A DNA stretch of 64,000 nucleotides from Coprinus comatus (GCA_034638255.1 JAWPGT010000015.1:1-64000); one strand, 5' to 3'; counted from the stretch's first letter, positions 47,986 to 61,280 are shown. Program-made: numbers and translations. Notes: generated by a model from the letters alone, not told the origin.

Positions 47986-50900
47986 AGGGTGAGGGAGAGG
48001 GCGAGGGAGAGGGCGAAAGCGAAGGCGAGGGTGGGGTTGAGGGTGAGGGTGAGGGTGAGGTTGAAGTTGAAGTTGAAGTTGAGGTTGAGGATGGAGTTGA
48101 GGACGGGGATAGGGATAAGTATAAGGTTGAGGGATGGTATTGTCATTATTTGAGTGATGGGCAGTTCCATAACTCCCATAACTGAAAGAAGAAAAAGAAA
48201 TGAACGAAACCCCAATATTAGTCAATCACAAACTTTCTATATAAACAAAAAAAACGTACCTCCATCTAGGCAAATCAACGCCATGTCTTCTAGGATTTGA
48301 AGTAGGTTCTCCACCACCACTTCTACCCGTACTTCTGCTTCCATCTGCATCTGGATTTGCACTTGCACCTCCACTCGTACTTGCACTCATCCCAGCCAGA
48401 CCAGTACTATAATACCAAGAAGATTGATTTCCCAACTCATTATCGCCGTCGTTACCATCAACGCTTGAACGAGATTCTGGATCTGGACCATTCTCCGTTA
48501 TATACCTCTCAAAAATCTGTGTAGAATTGAGACTATCACTAAATTCATGAGCTTCTTGTCTCATATCTTCGTGACTCCGTAATCCTGGTCCTCCTCTTCC
48601 GACACTTCCATGTCCACGTCTATGTGTTCTTGTAAAATTTGGACTAGAACTTGAACTTGAACTTGGTCGTGGTCCTGGTCCTGACCATGGTGCTGAAGAA
48701 GAAACCGAACCCGATGCGCCAGGTCTTGAAGACGGGTACCCAAATGTAGATGTAGATGTAGTAGTCCTATTTGACATCCCAAAAGGCCCAGACATACCAG
48801 AGCCAGAGCCAGAACTAGTACCAGAACCGGAACCAGAAGGGTGTACCATATGTGGTTGATAATCGACGGGCATACCAACCGAATGAGAATCCCGCAGGTG
48901 CAGAAACCCTCTCCATTGTTGTTGACGTTGTTCTTGTCGACGCTGTTCCTGTTGTTGTTGCTCCTGTTGTTGTTGTTGTTGTCGTTGCCGACGTTGTTGC
49001 TCTTGCCGATGATACTCTCTCAACAATTCCGCTTCATTCCTTATCAACGAAGCAGGAACTTCAACCAAAGGTTCTTGAACCATTGACCTATCACTCTCAA
49101 ATTCCAAAGGTGGAATAACAGGTGGTGCTCTGTCCATCCCAGATCGACTATTACCAGCAACTCCTGACCCAGACCCCGATCTGGATCCCGGACCAAACCC
49201 AGCATAAGTATATGTAGCAGGAGGAGAAAGAATAATTGGTGATAACGGTGCTAGGGTTGGTGCTGAATCTCTTCGATGCTCCATAGGTGGTGAAGGTCCT
49301 GAAGATCTTCTAAGACCACTACTCCCACCTAAACTAGGTTGCATAGAGTCTGAAGTCAATGCAGTAGCAGAGATAGAACCAGATGGAGGATTAGACTGAG
49401 CAGCGATTGTTCCAGCCGTATTCCTATATCCTCCAGACTCGTATCGGGTTGAGTTAAGAATGGAAGAACCTCCATTTCCATTGCCACTATTATTTCCATT
49501 TTGGGAATGACTAGAATGCGGCACATTCATGTCGCGAGTGGCGGTAGTGATAGAGGCGGTGGCTGTGGATGAAGTCGATGAGGATGGGTTTAGACCGTGA
49601 TTACGGTTTCTTTGTCGGGTTGGTAGCGTATATGGGGGAGTAGGAGAAGCAGGCCGGATGGTATTTCTAGCAGAATCTGCTTCTTCTACTTCCTGGTTAG
49701 GAATTGGTATATGCCAGGTGCTGTCGCCAGTTTGGTAACCTGTTGTTGAGCTTCCTTCCAAGAACTGCGAGAAAAAGGAAATAATTCAGTGTAGCTACTA
49801 TTTGAGCGGTTAAGAAAATTTACACCTACCTCGTCGGAACCTGTAAGAGCAAACGTAGGATGCCCTGGTGCTTGAATAGGAGGGTCATAGAATGGTGATT
49901 GTGTGTCCTGTAAAAACAAAAAACAAAAAAGACACCATTAACTACGTATGCCACGAACGAAAAACAACAGCAAACGCACTTCGTCAACTGCCATGGGAGC
50001 CACGGCCGGAGCAATGTCTATATCCATAGCCGTGTCTTCGCCCTCACTATTCGTAAAAATAGCTATTGCGTGTCCGTCGGCTTGTACAATTCTTACAGTC
50101 TGCCCTTCAAGTCGACTATGGAAGTTGTCGTCTGCGTCGTCTTCTTCAATTTGTTGATTTAACTGGTCAGAATTATGGGATGCTGTCGAAATCGTTGGTA
50201 AAGCCATTGAATCTGAGTCGAAATGGTCGTTCGTACCGAACAAACTGCCGAGGCCCGGTGAGGGCAATTGCGTGTCGAGGAATCGTCCAGAACTAGTAAC
50301 CGTAGGCGTAGGATGAGCCTGAGCCACAGCTGTGGGTACTGTTGTATCCGTGGCAGGGATTGAGATTGAGTCTGAGGCCGTGGCCGTAGACACAACTGGA
50401 GCCATAGCGGAGCCAAAGCTTCTCGTTATCAACTCTTCCACTGCACCTTCATGAGCCAAGTCCTCGGACGCTGAGCTTGATGTAGAAGAGAAAGACGAAC
50501 CCCTAATATTCCTCGAAAACCCTCTGGGATTTTGGTGGTATGGCATTTCTGCGTTGTTGTGAACAAATTCAAAGTATGTCAAGGGATTGTGATGAGAGGA
50601 GGAAGTAGAGGTTAGTGTTCCGACGCGTTCACGTTCGTGAGCAACCGGAGGAAGTGAACGCATGTTATAGTTGTTATTTGTTTCCTCGTCGCTCGAAAAA
50701 GAGACCCTAGCGTCTTCACCCACGCCACTACCTTCCGACCATAACAAATCCCTCCTTTGTTCTTCCACTTCTCTGCTATTATCACTTGTTCTTGCCTCAG
50801 CAGAAGTTGTAATAGGCACAGATGTTGAAGCAGAAGTAGACGCGACAGAAGCCAAATTACCTCCCATTCGCCTAGGTGCATTCCTAACAGAATGATACCT

Positions 50901-53900
50901 AGGCCTAGGAGGTGGTGGTTGTACAGCACCATACAACGACCTCGACCCAGTTCCTGTAGACGACAATGTCAACCCCAAACCACCAAAACCTCTTCTTGTC
51001 TGAGATTGAGATTGCGACTGTCCAAGTCCGTGACCACCACTACCGCGCGACGACGACGGCACGGTTGTATTTGTGGCCGTGGTCACAGTTGTGTTTAATG
51101 TGGAATTTCTAGAGGCATGGTCCAAGGATGGAAGTCTTCGACGAATAACAGAAGCGAGAGCATTTCTTGCATTCCTTAGTCTCTCTTCTCTATTTCTCTC
51201 TCTATCCTCCACACTATTCTGATCATTGTCACCAAGTCCCAGTCCACGACTACTCCTCCTACTTCCACTTCCACTTGGACCATAACTGGTTCCATCACCA
51301 TCCTCCGGATTCAAAATAGTCGAAAAGAACCTATTCGTGTGTCTATATCTTGGATTTGAATGCGGAGAAATGGGTGAAGGTATAGGTGAAGCAGAATGTT
51401 CTCTTTCCCTCCTCCTCTCTCTTTCCCCTTCCCTTCCTCTCTCCCTTTCTCTAAACCAATCTCTCACCACTTGCTCATGTTCTCGTTCTCGTTCTCGTTC
51501 TCGTTCTCTCTCTCTTGACATCTCCCTATCTCTCGAATTTGACCTGGACCAGACAAAGATTCAGCAGGCCACATTCTACTCCCACTAACCAATTCAATTC
51601 TCGCAGCTCTTCTTCTCATTTCCGCAGCATTTTCCGAAACTAACGAATTACTAGCTCCAGTAAGTCTTGTTGTGGTTCTATTATATCTTGAAGAACGAGG
51701 TGGAAAAGAAAAGTTAACACCAGAACTAGTACCAGCACCAGCACCAGAAATAGAACCAAAATTCCTACTAGCAGCAGTTCCACGTTCAATGGTTTCTCTG
51801 GCCAGAGATTCATCACGTTCAAGAGTCTCTCTAAGCCGAGAAAACAAAGTGACCATATGCATGTCAAGTCGATCGTCAAAGTTTGAAGAAGATTCAAGAC
51901 CAACACCAGATGAAGATGGATGATTATTCATATTATCATTATCATCATTATTGGGATGTGTATATGAATTTGATATCCAGGAAAGTGGTGGGTCTAGTCT
52001 GGGCATATCTGAATCCGAGTCCTCATCATTTTGAAGTTGATATGGATTATGACTGAAGGTAGGACTGAAATTGAATGGAGTGAGTCGTGTGTTATTGTTA
52101 TCAGTGGACTGTGTTTGAGACTGCGATGGGGATTGTTGTGATTGTGATTGTGATTGTGATTGTGATTGTGATTGCGATGCTGCAGTTTCAGCCATACCAT
52201 CTCCACTCCCAGTTCCAGTTCCACCCCTAAATCTCGACGACGATGATGCAGATTCTAGATTCCAGGTTTCCTCTTCCGTAGCCCATATAAGACCAATTCT
52301 AGGACGCGAAGAGCCTGTGCTTGGATTTGAATTTGAATTTAAAGCAGCACGACCACCAGGTGAATGTGGATGTGAATGTGACAACGACGATGAAGATAAA
52401 GATGGTGGTAATGAATAAACAGGACGAACTTGAGGTTCTAGTTCCGTTCTCTCTTCTTGACCTTGTTCAGCTTGAATAGTAGCATCTGATGTCGAAGAAG
52501 TTGTCAGTCCTGTTGTATCTCCTAACCCAGTCGCACTCGCAGATCCTGACCGGGAACCTGAGCCTTGAGTCTGAGTTTGAGTCGATGGTAAAGGTAAAGC
52601 AGCATCATAATTAGAATCCCAAGTACTAGTCACCCATGAAGGTAACTGAAGTGGTGAATGTGAATGTTCTCGTTCCTGTTGTCTTTGTCTTTGTTGTTGT
52701 TCAGGTTGCTCCATTTCCGATTCCACCATCTCCAATTGAGGAAGCAATCCAAATGTTGGATGTAAATTCGAACGTTGGTTATGTGCGGGTGGTTCTAGCT
52801 GGTGCTCAAATTGTGCTTGTGCTTGCACTTGCGCTCGTGATCGTGCTCGTGTTCGGGCTTCTGATGATACAAATGAAGAGGGGCCAGCCCTAGATTGGTT
52901 ACTATTATTATTGTTCATAGATGCGTTCATAGTGGTATTCGTGTTCATGTTCGTGTTCATAGTCGTGTTTGTATTCGTATTCGTACTTGCAAGGTTTCGA
53001 TTTTGTTCTTCACCTAAACATAAAACATCCAGAAAAATCCAATCAGCATCATCCCGAATGGCAACTCCGAAACACAAGATATATCAAGAAAGACATGTAG
53101 CTTACCACCCCAAGAAGACCCTATCATTCCTCCATCTTCTATAATCATGATGATGATCAGCCATTCAATACATTCACATTGAACTTGACTTTCAAGCAAG
53201 AAAGAAGAAACTAACCTGATCCATTAAAGAGATTCCAAGAAACATTCTCCCTTTCCACGTCATCAACAAACCGAGTTCGTGCTTGTGCCTGTTCTTGTCC
53301 TTCTGTCTGTGCCCGCGTTTGCGTTTGAGTTTGAGTTTGTGAAAGTTGCTCTTCCACCTGTACTTGCACAGGTGCTGGTGGTCCACTTCCACTTCCGCTC
53401 TCAACAGCCCCAGTCCCAGTCCCAGTTGTATTCCAAGGCCTAGATCCATCCAACCAATCAAAAAACCCACTCAACGATGGCGAAGGAACATGAACTTCTT
53501 CCAAATCCAATCCTCTTCTTCCTCTCTCTCTCTCTCTTTCTACCACTGCTCGTTCCTGTTCCAGTTCTTGTTCTTCTGTCTGAGAAATATCAACATCAAC
53601 ATCTTGAAGAGGGTGTGTAGGTATAGGTGGTAATACTGGTGGTTGTTGAGAACTTGAAAGTGGAAATTGTGTCAATGCTTCATCTTCACCTACACTTTCA
53701 TCATCACCATCTACATTCCTAGCCCCTTCATTATTTCCCGACTCCGAACCAGACGTTTCAAACCTAGTAACAAGTGACAACGAAGGCATAGGCATTCTAA
53801 GAACATCATCCAAAACAGAATCCAATCTCTCTCTAAACCGTGCCGGCGAAGTAGAATTAGAACCAGAGTCAGAATCAACAACTCCGTAAACCAATTCCAT

Positions 53901-55784
53901 TTCAATAGTTCTTGCTTCATCTTCATCTTCATCTTCATCTTCGTCGTCATCTCGCCTCTGTCTTGATTCTTGTTCCATTTCTCGACCTTGACCTTGGCTT
54001 TGGGTTGATTCTGGACCTTGTTCACCTTCACCTTCACCTTCATCATCTCCAATCCCAAGTCCACTCCATAAAGAATTCGAAAATTCGATTCGCGGCGGTA
54101 CATCGCCCAACATTGTCGTAGCAGTAGTCGGTCCTGTATTTCCACCAATTCGTGTCCGTGTAGTATTAGTACCACTCCCAATTTGTATTGATTGAGATCT
54201 TGATGCTTGCGCTTGAGATATTGACAATCCATTGTTATTGATATTGATGTTATTGTCCGCGTTAGAAGGTACATCCATATCCATATCAATGTCCATGTTT
54301 GTACTCGTCTCAGCTCCTAAAGAAAGAAAAAGAAGAAAACACAAAAACATAAATATATAAAAAGCTGTAACAGAAAGAAAGAGAAAGAACATACCAGTAT
54401 CAGCGCCAACAACTCGAGACTGGCCCCTCCTTAGCCGAGCCCTCGCCATTATCCTCGAATAACTTTCATCGCCATCAGCATCGCCATCATCATCACCACC
54501 ATCATCATCATCCAATGAACTCAACTCCAAAGGCGGTAACCTCGGTGGTGAAGCCAATCTTCCAAGACCAAGACCAAATCCCAACCCAACCCTCTCTCTC
54601 TCACCCTCTCTCGTCATAATTCTAGTCCCAGACCTGGATCTAGACATAGACCGATTCAGAGTCCTATTTCTATCCAATCTAACATCAACATCAACATCCA
54701 TTCTCTCATCCGAACTTGAAACCGAACTTCTTGAATCAGGACGACGAGGAACACCTAGATCCATACCAATAAGACCAAGTGAAAGTGCCAAAGCACCATG
54801 GCGATGATTAAGTTGTTGTTGAGAAGGATTTAGAGGTAGAGGAGGCGTATAAGGTTGTCTTAAAGCATCCATTGCATCTTCAAAAACATCATATCTTTCC
54901 ATAGTGGCTCTATATCTTTCTTCTGTTGCTGTTGTTGCCGTTGATGATGAAGATAATGAAGATAATGTTGCCGCTGGAACTGAAAATGGAGTTGGAGTTG
55001 GAGGAGCTGACAGTCTAGACCTATTAGATTCCTCATGATTACCTCCTGTTGTTGACGTTGACATTGACGATGCATGTGCATATGCATTCCCATTCCTTGT
55101 ATTCGTATTCGTATTCGTATTGGTATTTGGAAGTGAAATGGGAATAAGAGTGCTTGAGTGTGAATGTGGAAGTGGATAGAAAGAAGGTGCAGCAGTGGCA
55201 CTAAAACTCGGAACATCATGATATTCCAACCTAGGCGTCGGTAATCTTGGAGGTCCCACATTCAAGGACGACGACGACGACGACGAACTTGTAGTTGAAG
55301 GAGTACTTCTTTGTCTTTTATTCCTTCCTCTACCTTCCCCATTCCCATTCCCATTTGTTCCATTCCTACTACTACTTCCACTACCACTTCCACTTCTAGA
55401 ACCATTATCCCCATCATCATCATTATCATCACCATCCTCATTCCCACCGAACAATTCTTCAAAAGACCTTTTAAATGACGACGAAGCCGTAGTTGTAGCC
55501 GTAGCCGTAGTTGTAGCCGTAGCCGCAGTCGTAGAATCAGTAGCCATTCCTATATTCGAATTCGACAACCTCCTTCTCCTCAAATGTAAACCTGTCACCG
55601 CCGCCGTCGTTGCAGTCGTAATCGTAATTGTAGTAGGAGTTGTACTTGATGAAACCAAAGCAGTACTTGGACCAGTAACCGTAGAAATAGGGATCAAAGA
55701 AGAAAATGAAGCAGTAGCAGTAGAAGTAGAAGTAGGTGTAGGTGTAGAAGTAGAGGTAACCTCCGTACCGGATCCACTATCCAT
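46700..55784 (-). CDS. Giant (~2,776-residue) low-complexity protein with C-terminal RING-H2 finger
   Basis: Probable E3 ubiquitin ligase. Exons: 54395-55784, 53216-54316, 53106-53138, 51590-53013, 49980-51521, 49830-49907, 48260-49764, 47392-48181, 47108-47302, 46965-47033, 46700-46903; 8331 nt in phase throughout. The only ordered domain is at the end: CNICLDE, then GGCIHFMHTECLMRWLANAD and TCPVC, a C-x2-C / C-x-H-x2-H-x2-C / C-x2-C RING-H2 (about residues 2680-2724), preceded by a basic linker KVLKRLRKGKWKEW. The other ~2,600 residues are Ser/Thr, Gly, Asn, Gln, Pro/His and acidic stretches, typical of disorder. The join between exons 4 and 5 (51522-51589) is uncertain: the intron I used has a good GTTAGT donor but an unusual GAG acceptor, and a one-base error is an alternative. 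The next gene downstream is the E2 UBC13. Confidence 0.82.
47949..48100. repeat. GGGTGA-type hexamer array inside RING-protein exon
   Basis: The plus strand carries GGGTGA units and variants (AGGGAG, GGGCGA, GTTGAG) for about 150 bp. On the coding (minus) strand it encodes alternating Pro-His and Arg/Leu-Pro residues. The regularly spaced G-triplets are able to form G-quadruplexes on the plus strand, the template strand of this gene. Confidence 0.85.
51480..51531. repeat. Glu-Arg/Glu-Asn coding repeat at an exon junction
   Basis: CGTTCT units on the plus strand encode (Glu-Arg)n in one minus-strand frame and (Glu-Asn)n in another. The gene model changes frame here. Confidence 0.8.
52139..52174. 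repeat. GATTGT hexamer microsatellite encoding Ser-Gln
   Basis: Six near-perfect hexamer copies in exon 4 of the giant RING gene encode an uninterrupted Ser-Gln run on the minus strand. Confidence 0.85.
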
Positions 55785-56366
55785 TTACTTTTCTCTCAAA
55801 GACCTTTCACACAATCACTCCACCTTTATCCAACAAATATTCTTCAAAAAAAAACCACCTAGTTTAAAACAAATCTCCTTTTGTGTGGTGCACGGGTGAG
55901 CGGGACAACTGCAGACGGGATGTAAAATGTATAAACGGCTCGAAATCTCAAGCCCCAAGTATGAAAGGGGAGAGATAAGAGAAGAGAGATGTAAAAATGG
56001 AGGTATGGCGTGGTGCGTGTGTCGTGTGTGTGTGCGAGTTGTTCCCGTTAATGTTATAATAAGCCGCCACACCGAGCCGTACAGCCGCTTTTATAAACTT
56101 GGCCTCTTTGACTCGAAAACTGGTGGTATAAATCAAATATATATATAAAATCTCCTATAACCGGAATACTGTATTGTAACGGAAAAAAAAAAAGAAAACC
56201 ACAACCAGAAAAGAAACAAAGAAAAAAATAGAAAAACAAAGAAGGAAAAAAAAAACAGCAACACTTGATATACTGTACACACATGTAACCCATATCCCAC
56301 CGATCACACGCAACTGGGCACTCAGCAATCAATACCCAGTTACCCAAATACGCGCAGAGCTCATAC
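55785..56366. other. Intergenic, RING gene 5' / calcineurin 3'
   Basis: About 580 bp with the presumed promoter of the giant RING gene and the 3' untranslated region of calcineurin. A-rich tracts occur at 56180-56260; no gene seen. Confidence 0.5.
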
Positions 56367-59300
56367 TCAAGCAGTATCATGTCTCTTCAAAGCCGAAGGT
56401 CTACCAGTAACATTCCTACCTCTCGCAATCCTATCCGCCAATTTCTCCACCACACCTCCATCACTAAACGATTCATCCGCCAAAGCTCTCCTAATCATAT
56501 ATTCCATATCCACCCCCCTCGCCACCTTCCTTTCTTTAAATTTCCGACCTGCATTACCAGTAGTGTCGTCATCATCATCACCATCATTATCACCCTTCAT
56601 GTCATCATCATCATTGGGTTCGAAAGATTCAATAATCCAACTTCCAGATCTACCCATAGAATTCGTCATTCCAGAACGCATACTTGGTGTTGGGAAAATA
56701 TCCAATTTACGACTATTGAATTCGGGTAACCGTTCGTTCAATATATCAGAACGACGACTGTTGTTTCGTAATGCGGCGTTAGTGATAATATTTAGACGTG
56801 GCAAGGTTGCCAGGACAAAAAAGTAATAAAAAAAACATACGCAGCATCAAAAGTCTTAATACTCTTGGTAATAGTATTTCCTTGAACACTAAGAGCATCC
56901 GTAGATCCCATTCCAACTCCTAATCCACGCGAAGGTGATCCATCAGTCGCGGTTGGATCAGCCACCACAAGTTCTGAAGACAATTCTGCTTCCTCACTAT
57001 TGACAAATTTTCGAGCCCAGTCAGTACAACGTTAACCAATGTAAAAAAAAAAAGAACGAAAGAGAAAAAACAAACACAAAACACACCGTAATATCTGAAA
57101 CACACGTTGCATCCTCCCAACCGCCAAAATCTTATTCTTAATAGCCTGTCTCCTAGCCAAAATCTCTTCTTCCGCTTTCCCTTCATCACTATCACTATCC
57201 GTATCAACCAACTCTTCTTGACTACAAACACTCAACACCGCCAACAACATTTCCGTAACTAAAGAAAACAACAAAAAAAAATGAGGTGAGGGAGTGATGA
57301 ACATCGAATCCAAATTCAAAAAAAAAAAACACGTACTTTTAGCTCCAACAAAAGGTAAACTCCACGTAAACCCATTCATAAAATTCGGCAACCAAAATGG
57401 ATGAGGACTTGAATTATACTGTCTTATCGTAACATTCTTATTGATATATTTCAATACCGCTGCTCGATTATGATAAACGTCCAAATAATTTGGTGCCGAA
57501 AATATCGTTATAACTGAAGGAAAGTTTTTTCTTGGACTTTTTCTATGCATTGTGTACCTATAAAGAGAAAAATAGAATAAATTCCAAATTAGATATGACG
57601 ATGACGCGTTTGGGGTTAAATAAAAACATTAAATTTGAAAAACGTACCCAGCATCTTGAGCCTCATGTCCCCGAATAATCGTCAACAAATTATTCCTTTC
57701 CAAAAACTGACAAACACCTTCATACCTAAACAACACCATCCCATCACGTCAGTCAAAAAAAGAAAAAAAGACACGTCTCAGAAAGAAAAAACCAAGAAAG
57801 AAACTCACGTATAATAGAACGAACATCCCCTAGTCGCATTCGGTAAAAACGTTGTACCTCGAGTAACAAGTGGTCCATTAGCATTATGATCTTGTTCATT
57901 CCCAAATGAGGAGATAGGATCTGCCCATAATAAATCACATAAAAGTCCATGTGATCCTGGTTCTTGGAACCTATCCAACTATCAATAATAATGTCAGTAA
58001 GTACATGTCCGCGTTGGTGAAATAGGAAGTGGAGACAGGAGAATAGAAAGAAAGAAAGAAAGAAAAAGATAATACAAACACACCTTTACAAGATCATCCA
58101 AAGTAACAAGTGAAGGTGAAATTCCACCATGTACACAAAAAAACCTTTTATCCACTAACGCAGCAAGTGGCAACGCACAAAATGATTTAATGCAAGCTTC
58201 CCATAACTCAAGACTATACTTGTGTAAACCTGATTTTTGAAAAAGGGAGAAGAAGAAGGGAAAAAAAACACGAGTTGTTGTCAGTTAAATGTCGATTTAG
58301 ATTTTTAGAAAGGGAGAGAGAAGAAGGAGGATAGAGGTGTAAAAAAAGACATGATTGGAAGTATACCCCACAAAAAAAACTAAAAAAAAAAAAACACGTA
58401 CATTCCCTCTTAAAAGTAAAATACTCCGTCAAATGTCGACACTCATGATTCCCTCTCAACAAAACAATTCTTGAAGGGTGACAAATCTTGAGTGCATACA
58501 GATACAACAAGCACTGTAGAATTTAGAAGTTAGAAGTTAGAATTAGAATTAGAATTGGGAATGGGAATGGGAGTTCGAAATAGAATTAGGAAGAAATAAT
58601 AATAGAATAGAAACAATAATAATAAAAAAAGAGAACGTACCTCAATACCAAAATCCCCTCTATCAACATAATCTCCAAGAAACAGATACATATTCTCATG
58701 AATATTTCCTCCCACTTCGAATAATTTCATCAAATCATACTATATCAAAGAAGAAGAAGAAAAGCATGAATATCAACCGCTAAACAAACAAAAAAGACGA
58801 AGAACGAAGAACGTACATATTGTCCATGAATATCACCACAAACTAATCCCCCACAAAAAAAAATAGAAAAAAAAAAAAAAAAAATCATTAAAAATCATCA
58901 TCATCATCATCATCATCACCACCACCACGGTCACCACAACTACACCCATCCTCATCTCCTCAAAAGACTCAAAAGCCACGAGAGAGAGAGATCACTCGCC
59001 GCCCACCTACTCCATCAAGAAAAGAAAAAGAAAAAAACAAACAACTCACTAACAACAGGACTATCAACATGAACCATATTAGGTTCCCTACTCAACACCA
59101 TAGTAACATTCTTCACAATCCAAAGCGCATGTTCCTCTTTCAACCTTCCCTCTCTAAAAAAATGTTCCTTCAACATTTTAGTATTTGGTACTTTCGATCC
59201 ATATACATCTCTTTCAAAGAATTGTTCATCGGTAGGTTTATGTGTGGCTAGTTGTGGGACCTAAAAGTATATATGTATTAGAATTTCGGTATACGAGTAT

Positions 59301-59793
59301 AGTGAGAATAAGAATAGGAAGTAACAGGGGGGTTTGGAGAAGAAAGAAAAAAGAAAAAAGCAACACATACACTTTTAACCTGTCTCTCAGTCAAATTCGG
59401 TATAGGTCCCGTAGGATACTTCGTCTGCTTTATCCCAGTTTTAATCCCTCCTCCCCCTCCTGGTCCCTTTCCCTCTGCAGCTCCCGTCCCTATCGCCCCT
59501 CCCGCTGTTCCTCCTTCTTTCCCTCCAGGTCCACCTGACATTGTCAATCCACCAGGTCCCATACCAACAGGAGAACCTACACCAGAACCCGAACCCGCAC
59601 TCGGACCTGGAACTCCAGTAGCAATAATCGGACTAGTAGGACTAGTTGGGCTAGTTGTACCCTCATCAACCAAAGGCTGCTTCTGTTTTTGTTGTTGTTG
59701 CGGTTGCTGTTGCTGTTGTTGCTCCTGCTGTTTCTTTTGAATCTGCTTAGCAGCATTTTTTTCTTGAGCAGATTTAGTTTTCTTCGGCGCCAT
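56367..59793 (-). CDS. CNA1: Calcineurin catalytic subunit (PP2B)
   Basis: Ca2+/calmodulin-activated Ser/Thr phosphatase controlling Crz1-type signalling, ion tolerance and growth. Twelve exons (59371-59793, 59050-59260, 58817-58842, 58641-58739, 58402-58513, 58084-58229, 57809-57978, 57648-57725, 57337-57557, 57087-57258, 56841-56996, 56367-56757) total 2205 nt, 734 residues. Metallophosphatase signatures are intact: [71 protein letters not shown] and [18 protein letters not shown]. The B-subunit helix region follows near [16 protein letters not shown], then the calmodulin-binding segment [20 protein letters not shown]. The N-terminus is extended by ~140 residues (Lys-rich start, Gln run, Gly/Pro-rich), longer than in yeast or mammals. 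The C-terminal tail has an acidic Asp run and ends [12 protein letters not shown]. One exon is 26 nt. Confidence 0.97.
58880..58930. repeat. ATC/ACC trinucleotide tract in a calcineurin intron
   Basis: The 207-nt intron 2 (58843-59049) contains a run of ATC units followed by ACC units, beside an A-rich run at 58860-58885. Confidence 0.8.
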
Positions 59794-61280
59794 ATTCTTT
59801 TTTCTTCTTCCTTTCCTTTATTCTTGATCCTTCTTCTACGTTCCAAACAAAACAAAACAAAAAAGAAGTTGTGTAAGGTCGTGTTCGTGTGTTCGTGTGT
59901 TCTCCCGGTAGGCGTTAGAATTTAGAGTCTTTGATTAAGGGGAGGTGGAGGTAAGGGGAGGAGGTAAGGTTACGGTTCAAACTTCAAGCGGTAACACACT
60001 AGTTCTTGACAAGTGTTCTAGTAGCGTTATTTGTGGTTGAGCGGCTACGGTTATTTAAAACAAAACCGTGTTGGAAGCCTATAGGTAGTGGGGAAATGAG
60101 TAGGTGAGTAGGTGGGTAGTGGGATAATGGGTAATGGAAGCGGTAGGGGCAGCGGTAGCGGTAAACGGATAGTTGTGTAAAGAGGAAATTGAAACCCTAT
60201 GCAATGGGGTAGGCACAGCAGTAGACTGTAGTTTGTTGACTGGGTTGACTGTAGGGAAGAAAGAAGGGGTAGGTAGTAGTATCAAATCAACAACAACACA
60301 AAAAAAAAAGATGGGAAATCTTCAAAACAACCCCCAAAAATAAAAGAGAGAGATGTTCGTCGTGTTGGATGAATGATGTCGATGAACGTTTGAACGATGA
60401 CGATGATGATGAGATTGATGTAAGAAAGAGGTATCGATTGTGGCGTAGTGTTTGTTACTTGGATGTAAACTGATTTTTTCAGTAAGTAGTAACGGTTGGT
60501 GTTTTCCTTCTACCGCGTCAATGACAAAAGAAAAGTAAAGATAAGAAAGAAGACTGTAGAATCAGGGGGAGAGAGCGTACCAACCGACAACGTATTTCGA
60601 TAGGTCAACCGTCGGATTAACTCAAAAGTTTGATGGATGGTCCCGGTCAAAGCCTGACACAATACACGCTGATGGAGCGCAGCAATGCACAAAAGATACA
60701 GAGAGAATCCAGACAGATGTCAGAACCAAACACCAAGAAAGAATCATTATTGATCCCTTTGATAGTTCGGATCTACCTAAGTAAAGCTTCCTAAACATTA
60801 CACTACATCTATGTACTTGAGCGGTGAATAGACCGTAACATCATCTATCTACGGTAGTAAAAAAACCTATTCATTCAAAAGTTCCCATCAAGTTATACCA
60901 TGAGATCAGCAACCCCGAGAGAAACACAAGGCAAACCAACCAAAATGGCAAGTACAAGGCACCAGGCACGTCCAAAAACAGCCAAAAACGCTCTCTCGTG
61001 TATACTACAGCTATAAGGAATCGTACAACATTATAACCTCATGAGCGACGCGAAGATATGGGGGGTTCCAATTCCAAGGGTTACCATTCACAACCACTTA
61101 AACAATAAACACGTCAAACGCGCTGGCTGTCGGTTGAGAAGTAAATTTATATATAGCATTTGTTTAGAACGGTCATATCCAAAGGAGGGTAAATAGATCT
61201 TCCATCTTCATTTTCACCCCTTCAACACCTAAATTCCACCTATATTTCCACTTTTGAGGGATACCAAACACTACCTTGAT
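59794..61280. other. Intergenic, calcineurin promoter side
   Basis: About 1.5 kb upstream of calcineurin and downstream of the arginine gene. Short G-rich purine runs (59940-59970, 60085-60170) and a GAT-rich stretch near 60390-60420 are visible; no gene or RNA recognised. Confidence 0.5.

Noticed and set aside
47941..48185. Plus-strand Gly-Glu and Arg-Val repeat frames
   Set aside because: They arise from the GGGTGA microsatellite on the strand opposite the RING gene.
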